This document shows, piece by piece, positions 14,088 to 19,732 of a DNA stretch of 19,732 nt. The stretch spans positions 1 to 19,732 of the forward strand of contig CANCRX010000056.1 in the NCBI GenBank assembly GCA_947380655.1, given 5' to 3'. The translations under genes and the position numbers were made by a program. Positions within the stretch are counted from its first letter, which is position 1. Every line of letters begins with the position of its first letter. This stretch comes from Alcaligenaceae bacterium (GTDB lineage: Bacteria; Pseudomonadota; Gammaproteobacteria; Burkholderiales; Burkholderiaceae_B). Under the pieces are notes generated by a model. That model had not been told where the DNA came from, made no database searches, and saw only the letters and a program-made list of their open reading frames with translations.

Positions 14088-14678
14088 ATGCAAACTTTTT
14101 ACAATTTAATTTCTGATGATAGTCATCAGGATGCGATTGAATCGCACCATAGGTACCAGAAGATTCAATTCAAGGACGTTATATGGGATTTAAGCCATTT
14201 GAACCCCTTCGCTATTCATTTAGATCCGGGTGTTGGTTTCGATTTGATGATTGTCGTTTTGTTTTCTTGCCATTGCTTTTCCCGGGCTCTCAGTACTCAG
14301 GAAGATCGAGTACCAATTTTGTCTAGAGGAATTTTGTACGATGACGGCCGAGAGTTGCGGATTCTTGACGAGTCTAGATATCAACTTTCAAGAGTATTCC
14401 TTCCAGGAATCTTGCATCAGTTAATTGATAGAAAAATTCAAGTGCTGCCGACAGGAAATTTTTTAACATTTGAAACCTATAGCTCATCGCAGGATGAGGA
14501 GAAATATGCTGTATTTTTTGATGTCAAAAAAGACTCATATAAAAGAAAACGCATCTTGTTGCGTGTGCAGTCTGCCTATACATTGAAAAAGCTTAATTCG
14601 CGACAGATGAAGGCTAAAAAGGTTAGGTTTAGCACTTTAATAAAATCTGTATTTGAGTGCCGACCAATTCGAGCCTAA
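14088..14678 (+). CDS. Orphan protein of unknown function in an AT-rich patch
   Basis: A 196-residue protein that I do not recognise as a named family. It reads as a coherent globular protein: FKDVIWDLSHLNPFAIHLD (about 28-46), a hydrophobic strand VVLFSCHCFSR with a Cys-x-Cys pair (about 56-66), ELRILDESRYQLSRVFLPGILHQL (about 90-113), YAVFFDVKKD and a basic C-terminal third. I have an impression of similar solitary hypothetical proteins in Proteobacteria but cannot name one. Base and codon use are visibly AT-richer than in the flanking genes, which suggests horizontal acquisition. An in-frame TAA at 14067-14069 limits the start. AAGGA (14068-14072) lies 15 nt before this ATG but 10 nt before another ATG at 14083, which opens an 8-codon overlapping frame ending at 14109. 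A palindromic terminator follows the stop by 4 bp. Confidence 0.75.
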   Translation: MQTFYNLISDDSHQDAIESHHRYQKIQFKDVIWDLSHLNPFAIHLDPGVGFDLMIVVLFSCHCFSRALSTQEDRVPILSRGILYDDGRELRILDESRYQLSRVFLPGILHQLIDRKIQVLPTGNFLTFETYSSSQDEEKYAVFFDVKKDSYKRKRILLRVQSAYTLKKLNSRQMKAKKVRFSTLIKSVFECRPIRA

Positions 14679-14682
14679 AAGA

Positions 14683-14708
14683 CAAAGGCCACCAATTGGT
14701 GGCCTTTG
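14683..14708. terminator. 26-bp perfect palindrome, bidirectional terminator
   Basis: A perfect 26-bp palindrome starting 5 bases after the orphan gene ends. The inner arms are AAAGGCCACC and GGTGGCCTTT around an AATT centre. On the plus strand the U-run is short and inside the stem (CCTTTG). On the minus strand it is followed by TCTTTTAG, a better tract, facing the convergent DMT transporter gene. It probably separates the two convergent units. Confidence 0.75.
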
Positions 14709-14835
14709 CATGCGAGAGTCTCTATTACATTTCTGTAAATTTCCACTCCAGGTGGAACCCATAGGGCGGCGCTGTTTTTTTCACTCGCTTTGAACAGATC
14801 TTGATTTGAATTTTAAACTTGATGGATACTGATAG

Positions 14836-15714
14836 TCAAACAAATGATTTCTTGCCCCCCACTAACCCAGTCGCCAGTGCCGTTCCTAACAAAATCACGC
14901 CACCACCGAGCAGTACATGCAAGGTTACCGCTTCGTCCAGCCAGAGCCAGCCCCAGAACACACCAAACACGGGGATCAGGAAGGTCACACTCATCGCTTT
15001 GGAGGGGCCGATGTTAATCAGTAGCTGGTAATAAAGCGTGTAGGCGAGCGAGGTGCACAAGACTGTCAGCCCTAACACCGCGCCCCAGGCGCCGATACTG
15101 ACAGGGGCCGTGGGCCAAAACCAGATGCTGAAGGGCAGTAACAACAGTCCTGAGGAAATTAACGACCCCGCTGAGGCCGCGACAGGGTCTGCACCTCGGA
15201 GGTATTTTTTAGTAAAGCTCGCCGCGATCCCGTAAAAAATTGGAGCCGCTACACCCGCCGCCACAGCTAAGGCCGAACCCGAAGCACCAAAGGTCAACTT
15301 ATCCCAGACCAGTATCAGAATCCCTGCAAAGCCGACAAACAATCCCAGCATGCGCATTGGCGGCAATACGTCTTTGAGCCAGACCCAGGCAATCGCAGCG
15401 CCCCAGAGCGGGGTCACGGCATTAATCACCGACATCGTGCCCGACGGGATCGATTGCGTTGCATAGGCAAACAGCACAAAGGGTAGCGCAGAGTTAAAGA
15501 TGCCTACGATGGCGATCGGGCGCCAACGCTCGATCAGTAAAGGCAGCTTTTTCTGAATGATCAGCAAGGGCAGTAACAGCAGACCTGCACAGAGCGTGCG
15601 TAGCCCCATCATTGGAAGCGGTCCGAGTTCACCGACTGCCAGACGCATAAACAAAAAAGACCCGCCCCAGACTGCGGCGAGAATAAGCATGGTGTAGAGA
15701 TCTTTGCGACGCAT
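14836..15714 (-). CDS. DMT superfamily transporter (EamA-type)
   Basis: An inner-membrane drug/metabolite transporter with two EamA repeats and about 10 membrane spans in 292 residues. The first repeat opens with MLILAAVWGGSFLFMRLAVGELGPLPMMGLR and has SVINAVTPLWGAAIAWVWLKD at its end. The second repeat ends with AMSVTFLIPVFGVFWGWLWLDE and LLGGGVILLGTAL, the typical signature before the last helix. The frame extends upstream to a GTG at 15789, but this would add an eleventh hydrophobic segment, so ATG at 15714 is preferred; neither start has a clear Shine-Dalgarno. Substrates of the family include amino acids and other metabolites, and none can be assigned here. The 127 bp between the palindrome and this gene's stop contain a GC-rich stretch followed by TTTTTTT (about 14775-14781) but no gene. 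Confidence 0.88.
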   Translation of the reverse strand: MRRKDLYTMLILAAVWGGSFLFMRLAVGELGPLPMMGLRTLCAGLLLLPLLIIQKKLPLLIERWRPIAIVGIFNSALPFVLFAYATQSIPSGTMSVINAVTPLWGAAIAWVWLKDVLPPMRMLGLFVGFAGILILVWDKLTFGASGSALAVAAGVAAPIFYGIAASFTKKYLRGADPVAASAGSLISSGLLLLPFSIWFWPTAPVSIGAWGAVLGLTVLCTSLAYTLYYQLLINIGPSKAMSVTFLIPVFGVFWGWLWLDEAVTLHVLLGGGVILLGTALATGLVGGKKSFV

Positions 15715-15890
15715 GGGACGGATGCTGCTAAAAATGGTGAGGCACACTAGTGAGGTACACAGAACTGCTACGATAGAAAAGCCTTTCACTATAACGCCTG
15801 CTATGACTCCCCTCAGACCAACTCTAAACCTCTACAATCAGCCATCTTTCAGTTTTAGTCCTGTCATGCGAAATCCATGAACATACGCAC

Positions 15891-16991
15891 ATGAGTACAA
15901 GATCCTTGAATATCCTCCTGACCGGTGGAACAGGTTATATCGGCAGCCACACAGCAGTGGTGCTGCAAGAGGCGGGTCATCGCGTATTTATTTATGACAA
16001 TTACTGTAATAGTGATCCAGCGGTCGCGCAGACCCTGCAAAAAATTACAGGCCAGCCTTTTAAAACGATAGAAGGTGATATTCGTAATACGGACTTACTA
16101 CAAAAGACCCTAGAGACAAATCATATCGACGCGGTGATTCATTTCGCTGGTCTTAAAGCCGTGGGGGAGTCCGCCACCATCCCGGTTGAGTATTACGCCA
16201 ATAATGTTCAGGGTACGATTAGTCTGTTGCAGGCGATGCAAGCTGCGAGTCATCGCCCCAGAACACTTGTCTTTAGCTCCAGTGCGACGGTTTATGGTGA
16301 CCCGCAATATCTGCCGATCGATGAATCACATCCGACGGCGGCCACTAATCCCTATGGTCGTACCAAACTACATATCGAAGAAATCCTCCGCGACCTTGCC
16401 AAATCCGATGTCAGCTGGCGCATCGCATGTTTGCGGTACTTCAATCCGGTGGGCGCGCATGTCTCTGGTCTGATCGGTGAAAATCCAAATGGTATCCCTA
16501 ACAACCTGATGCCTTTTGTTGCGCAGGTAGCCGTGGGTAAGCTCAAACAACTCAATGTATTTGGCAATGATTACGACACACCTGATGGAACGGGTGTGCG
16601 TGACTATATTCATGTCATGGATCTTGCCGAGGGACACTTGGCCGCATTAAATTATCTTGGTGCAGCATTAGCCGCTGAGGTAGTTACGAATACCGAGACA
16701 CAAACACATACAGGCCTGCACACCTTCAATCTGGGTACCGGTTGTGGTTACAGTGTGCTCGAAATGATTCAAGCGTTTGAAGCGGCGAGTGCAAAAGCTG
16801 TGCCGTTTCTTATCGCCCCCAGACGAGCAGGTGATATTGCAAGCTGTTATGCGAGCACTACATTGGCTGCAGAACAATTGGGCTGGACGGCAAAGCGCGA
16901 TTTAAAAGCGATGTGCGAAAGCAGCTGGCATTTTCAGCAGAAAGCCGCAGCAAGTGCTGGCTCAAATTCAAATACCACTGCAGGCGCTTAA
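15891..16991 (+). CDS. galE: UDP-glucose 4-epimerase
   Basis: A 366-residue extended short-chain dehydrogenase matching UDP-glucose 4-epimerase, which interconverts UDP-glucose and UDP-galactose in the cytoplasm. The NAD-binding GGTGYIGSH lies at 12-20 and IYDNYCNSD at 34-42. GDIRN, HFAGLKAVGES, then SSSATVYGD with the catalytic Ser131, and the Tyr155-x3-Lys159 pair in NPYGRTKL follow. LRYFNPVGAH, NNLMPFVAQVA, and DGTGVRDYIHVMDLAEGH are all typical of GalE. The C-terminal tail from about 350 is low-complexity (Ala, Ser, Asn, Thr). No clear Shine-Dalgarno precedes the ATG. Two tiny reading frames (15866-15880 and 15877-15894) overlap each other and the galE start through ATGA junctions. A glycosyltransferase gene starts 2 bp after the stop, pointing to LPS or other surface-sugar synthesis. 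Confidence 0.96.
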   Translation: MSTRSLNILLTGGTGYIGSHTAVVLQEAGHRVFIYDNYCNSDPAVAQTLQKITGQPFKTIEGDIRNTDLLQKTLETNHIDAVIHFAGLKAVGESATIPVEYYANNVQGTISLLQAMQAASHRPRTLVFSSSATVYGDPQYLPIDESHPTAATNPYGRTKLHIEEILRDLAKSDVSWRIACLRYFNPVGAHVSGLIGENPNGIPNNLMPFVAQVAVGKLKQLNVFGNDYDTPDGTGVRDYIHVMDLAEGHLAALNYLGAALAAEVVTNTETQTHTGLHTFNLGTGCGYSVLEMIQAFEAASAKAVPFLIAPRRAGDIASCYASTTLAAEQLGWTAKRDLKAMCESSWHFQQKAAASAGSNSNTTAGA

Positions 16992-16993
16992 CC

Positions 16994-17761
16994 GTGTCAC
17001 AGATCCCTTGCTTTGTTGTGAATCTTGCGACTGCAACCAAGCGTCGTGCAGCGATGCATAGCATGCTCACTGAACGTGGCATTACCCCGACATGGTTTGA
17101 GGCCGTCGATGGCCGGATCATGTCTGAGGCAGAGCTCGCGACGCATTTCAATGCAGCGCGTGCAGCGATTGAATATGGTCCGATGGCGCGTGCTGAGGTG
17201 GGCGCCGCGCTTTCTCATCTGGGTATTTATCGTCAAATGATTGCGCAAAATATCCCTTGTGCGGTCATCCTCGAAGACGACGTGATCCTCGAAAAAGATT
17301 TCAAAGAGATGCTTCAGTTTGAAGGTCAACAAACGCTAGCCTCAACCTTTCCCGCAACTGAGCCGGTGATGGTGCAGCTCACGCATGTCGAGCGCGGTTA
17401 TCGCGCTGGGGCTATAGCGTTCGGCAACAGACAAATCGTCCGTCCGCATAGCGGCGTCTGGTTATGCGCAGCGTATTTCATTACGCAAGCCGCGGCTAAA
17501 AAAATGCTCGAAGCGTTGTATCCGGTCTGGATGGTAGCTGATCATTGGAGTCTGTTTGAACGCCAAGGCTTCGTCACGTTGCATATCATGACACCGAATG
17601 TCGCCTGGGAGTCTGCAGACAGTCAGGCCTCAGATATTGAGGCGACCCGTAGCAGTCGACGTAAGTCGCGCAAGACTATTGCTGAGCGGTTCAGGCGTAT
17701 GGTTGATGCTGTGTTTGTGAGACCGTTTAGGGTCAGGGATTTACCTCGTAATATTGGGTAA
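16994..17761 (+). CDS. Glycosyltransferase family 25 protein
   Basis: A 255-residue GT25-type glycosyltransferase of the LPS-galactosyltransferase kind. It begins IPCFVVNLATATKRRAAM, has GITPTWFEAVDG, then EVGAALSHLGIYRQM (68-82), the catalytic-region VILEDDVIL (91-99, with Asp95 and Asp96), LCAAYFITQAAAKKML and MVADHW. The frame is open back to 16913 inside galE, but GTG at 16994 matches the family N-terminus and is preferred; AGG in GCAGGCG lies about 10 nt upstream. With only 2 bp after the galE stop, translation is probably coupled, and the UDP-galactose made by GalE is the likely donor (inference). The C-terminus is strongly basic (RSSRRKSRK and a following amphipathic stretch), consistent with membrane association. 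Confidence 0.88.
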   Translation: MSQIPCFVVNLATATKRRAAMHSMLTERGITPTWFEAVDGRIMSEAELATHFNAARAAIEYGPMARAEVGAALSHLGIYRQMIAQNIPCAVILEDDVILEKDFKEMLQFEGQQTLASTFPATEPVMVQLTHVERGYRAGAIAFGNRQIVRPHSGVWLCAAYFITQAAAKKMLEALYPVWMVADHWSLFERQGFVTLHIMTPNVAWESADSQASDIEATRSSRRKSRKTIAERFRRMVDAVFVRPFRVRDLPRNIG

Positions 17762-17780
17762 AAGGGTCTTACTATCCCCC

Positions 17781-19193
17781 TTACTTTTCCACGTTCTTCA
17801 TCTTGATTTGTGTGCACAGCCAGCCCACCACCACACACAGCACCACACAAAAAATCAGGCCAATCTTCAAACCCATCGCGATCGATATTCTTGCGATCAC
17901 GATTCCAACGACAGCCGTACCCAGGGCACTACCTAACGCGCGCATGGTCTGTACCAGCGCCGAGGCCGCACCCACATCACGCAGATCCGCGAGTATCTGC
18001 ATAAACAAGGTGAAATTCGGTAGTAAGAATCCGAGCCCAAGTCCCGCGATCGACAGCACGGACAGCACCCACCAGGTCGGGCTGCTAGCAACAAACGTCA
18101 AAATCAACAAGGTACCGACACCCAGAAAAATACTGCCCAAGATCATTAAGCGTTCAGGGTTCGCCTGATGTGGCATCAGACGCGCATTCAAAATACTCCC
18201 TATAGGCATGGCTGCAACAAGAGGCGTCATCAACAACCCGGCGTGACTCGGCTGATAGCCAAATACATCTTGTAGCAACAGCGGGATATAAAAAATCAGT
18301 ACATACATGATTGCGCCGGTCAGAAGACCCGCCAGATTGAGCAGACGCGATTCACGGGTTTTAAGAATCCGCAGCGGAAAAATCGGCATATCCACGCGTC
18401 GCTCTACAGGGATCAATATTCCGCCCGCAACCAAGCCCACGACAATCAGACCCAACGCCCACCAGCGATGCGCATCCGCACCCTCAGCGATCAGCATTTC
18501 CAATCCTGCCAGCGGACAACCCACAGCCAGTGTCAATAAAATAGAGCCGAGCCAGTCAATCCGTTTACCTGAAGCCCGATCCGGCCGGATGCGTGGAAAA
18601 TATTTCCAGGTCAGTACGAAAGCCAGCACGGCTGCTAAGGGCGTGATGAAGAACGCGGCCCGCCAGCCCAGGGATTGGGTCACCACACCACCTAGCATTG
18701 GCCCAATACCGCTAGCAAAGGCATAAGAAGCCGAACAAATCACCATCCAACGTACCCGAACCTTGGGGTCCGGGAATAAGTCTGCCGGAGCGGTAAAGGT
18801 CGTGGCGATCATCATGCCACCCCCTAAGCCCTGCAGCACGCGGAAAGTAATGAGCTGACCCATCGTCTGTGACAGGCCGGCCAGTACTGAACCAACCCCT
18901 ACGATCGCAAGGGAGGCGAGCATCATCGGCTTGCGGCCATATAAGTCGCCCAGACGGCCAAAAATCAGAATGGTGATGGCCGAGGCCAGAAAATACCCTG
19001 TTCCCACCCAGGCATAGAGCGCCATGCCATCGAGCTCCTGGGCGACCCGAGGCATCGAGGTACTAACGATCGTGGAATCAAAGGCCGCCACAATCAGGGC
19101 CGCGGCCACACCCGACATCGCCCACAGCAAATCCCGCTTCGACAGGGAGGAAGCAGGTATCTCAGTTGCAGGGGCTGAAAGTTCGGGCTGCAT
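17781..19193 (-). CDS. MFS multidrug exporter, DHA2 (EmrB/QacA-like)
   Basis: A 470-residue major-facilitator transporter of the 14-helix DHA2 drug/H+ antiporter type. Helix 1 contains VAAFDSTIVSTSMPRVA, with Asp39 in the motif D1 position. Motif A is GRLGDLYGRK (79-88), and RVLQGLGGGMMIAT and SGIGPMLGGVV (motif C-like) follow. The hydrophobic profile continues to a basic C-terminus, QIKMKNVEK. There is no EmrA-type membrane fusion gene alongside, so it probably works alone. No clear Shine-Dalgarno precedes the ATG at 19193. Substrate is unknown. It converges on the glycosyltransferase gene with only 19 bp between stops and is divergent from the Bug-family protein gene. Confidence 0.9.
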   Translation of the reverse strand: MQPELSAPATEIPASSLSKRDLLWAMSGVAAALIVAAFDSTIVSTSMPRVAQELDGMALYAWVGTGYFLASAITILIFGRLGDLYGRKPMMLASLAIVGVGSVLAGLSQTMGQLITFRVLQGLGGGMMIATTFTAPADLFPDPKVRVRWMVICSASYAFASGIGPMLGGVVTQSLGWRAAFFITPLAAVLAFVLTWKYFPRIRPDRASGKRIDWLGSILLTLAVGCPLAGLEMLIAEGADAHRWWALGLIVVGLVAGGILIPVERRVDMPIFPLRILKTRESRLLNLAGLLTGAIMYVLIFYIPLLLQDVFGYQPSHAGLLMTPLVAAMPIGSILNARLMPHQANPERLMILGSIFLGVGTLLILTFVASSPTWWVLSVLSIAGLGLGFLLPNFTLFMQILADLRDVGAASALVQTMRALGSALGTAVVGIVIARISIAMGLKIGLIFCVVLCVVVGWLCTQIKMKNVEK

Positions 19194-19202
19194 GGTCAGG
19201 CT

Positions 19203-19254
19203 GTAAGTACCGAACTCGGATGAGAGAGTTCAGAGAGGGAATTGGGGTAAGTAC
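19203..19254. promoter_or_regulatory. Paired GTAAGTAC sites flanking an inverted repeat in a divergent promoter region
   Basis: The 170-bp gap between the MFS gene (-) and the Bug-family protein gene (+) holds GTAAGTAC at 19203-19210 and again at 19247-19254, exactly 44 bp apart. Between them, GAACTC (19212-19217) and GAGTTC (19226-19231) are an inverted repeat. The 44-bp spacing is about four helical turns. This could be an operator region for one or both genes, but no regulator is in view. Confidence 0.3.
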
Positions 19255-19363
19255 TAAGAGTCTAAAGAATAGCACTTGCCACTAAGAAGAGTATTGTTTG
19301 ATACAAAACCCAGTCTTCAGTTTGAGCATGAAGCTGGCTAGATAAAAACCTCAGGGGACAGAC

Positions 19364-19732
19364 TTGAAAATACGTTTTTTAAATAGAGAAATCTGCGGGA
19401 TCGCTCAGGCGCTATGTTTGGTGACAGGCCTTGTGGCGAGCTCGACCTCGCTGGCTCAGGGTACGGATTTTCCTAACAAAACCATCCGCATCATCGTGCC
19501 GTATTCGGCTGGGGGCGGCACTGACATCATTGCCCGCAAGCTTGCTCAAGGCTTGGCGCCCATCCTGAAGCAAAACGTTATCGTAGAAAATAAACCTGGC
19601 GCAAACGGCATCATTGGTACCGACATCGTCGCTAAATCAGAACCTGACGGGCATACCTATGTTTTAGTCGTCGCCACGCACCTGCTCAACCCCGTGCTCA
19701 CCAAGAGCATGCCCTATGACACCTTTAACGAT
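19364..19732 (+). CDS. Bug-family tripartite tricarboxylate transporter substrate-binding protein (3' end cut by the window)
   Basis: The first 123 residues of a periplasmic binding protein of the Bug (TctC) family, which is greatly expanded in Bordetella and related Burkholderiales. Translation from TTG at 19364, with AGGGGA 5 nt upstream, gives a signal peptide: MKIRFLNR, a hydrophobic core around 12-26, and a likely cleavage after SLA at 29-31. The mature part begins FPNKTIRIIVPYSAGGGTDIIAR, with the family hallmarks PYSAGGGTD, ENKPGANGIIGTDIVAKSEPDGHTY and the pocket region that follows. The ligand is usually a carboxylate and cannot be read from the fragment. The gene is divergent from the MFS exporter. 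The membrane components (TctA, TctB) are not in the window; orphan Bug genes are common. Confidence 0.92.
   Translation, partial: MKIRFLNREICGIAQALCLVTGLVASSTSLAQGTDFPNKTIRIIVPYSAGGGTDIIARKLAQGLAPILKQNVIVENKPGANGIIGTDIVAKSEPDGHTYVLVVATHLLNPVLTKSMPYDTFND

Noticed and set aside
14709..14835. Searched for a tRNA remnant or attachment site beside the orphan gene.
   Set aside because: A GC-rich stretch followed by seven T residues is present, but there is no T-arm or CCA end and no direct repeat of it on the other side of the gene.
17756..17790. Possible hairpin GTAA-AA-GGG / CCC-CC-TTAC between the GT25 and MFS stops.
   Set aside because: Two central mismatches leave arms of 4 and 3 pairs; too weak to call a terminator.

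Overview
The window looks like a Burkholderiales (Betaproteobacteria) chromosome, most likely of Alcaligenaceae type. The reasons are an FmdB zinc-ribbon / DUF502 / aspS / endonuclease-exonuclease-phosphatase / ClsB-like cluster that I know from that order, an AspRS with residues of the non-discriminating type, and the start of a Bug-family tripartite-tricarboxylate-transporter binding protein at the right edge. The family-level placement is inference. No rRNA, tRNA, insertion sequence, phage gene or CRISPR array was seen.

Layout. (1) Positions 154-8237 hold catabolic and stress genes: a Tat-signal MmgE/PrpD protein (-), divergent from a free-methionine-(R)-sulfoxide reductase whose stop overlaps the start of a GMC oxidoreductase (+); ureidoglycolate lyase (-), divergent from a putative Na+/H+ antiporter and an amidase (+); and an N-formylglutamate amidohydrolase (-) convergent with the amidase. 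(2) Positions 8426-13857 are the housekeeping cluster: FmdB-like, DUF502, aspS and an EEP-family protein (+), with a phospholipase-D-type cardiolipin synthase (-) running towards them. The Nudix gene nudB, which I would expect between aspS and the EEP gene, is absent. (3) Positions 13867-14835 are visibly AT-richer and hold one orphan gene of unknown function ended by a perfect palindrome; this is the only clear accessory-looking patch. (4) Positions 14836-17761 hold a DMT exporter (-), galE and a family-25 glycosyltransferase (+), the last two forming a surface-polysaccharide unit. (5) Positions 17781-19732 hold a 14-TM-type MFS exporter (-), divergent from the truncated Bug-family protein gene (+).

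The most unusual structure is not a gene. At least five stop codons (GMC, amidase, N-formylglutamate amidohydrolase, DUF502 and EEP genes) lie inside short direct repeats with 13-17 bp periods, so that the gene tail with its stop codon is followed by one or more degenerate copies of itself. A separate, much cleaner 15-bp x 5 array lies between the DUF502 gene and aspS. Other points of interest are the Tat signal on the MmgE/PrpD protein and a hairpin at the aspS/EEP junction that forms an intrinsic terminator only on the minus strand, where it would end antisense readthrough from the cardiolipin synthase gene. No gap without a gene exceeds 300 bases.
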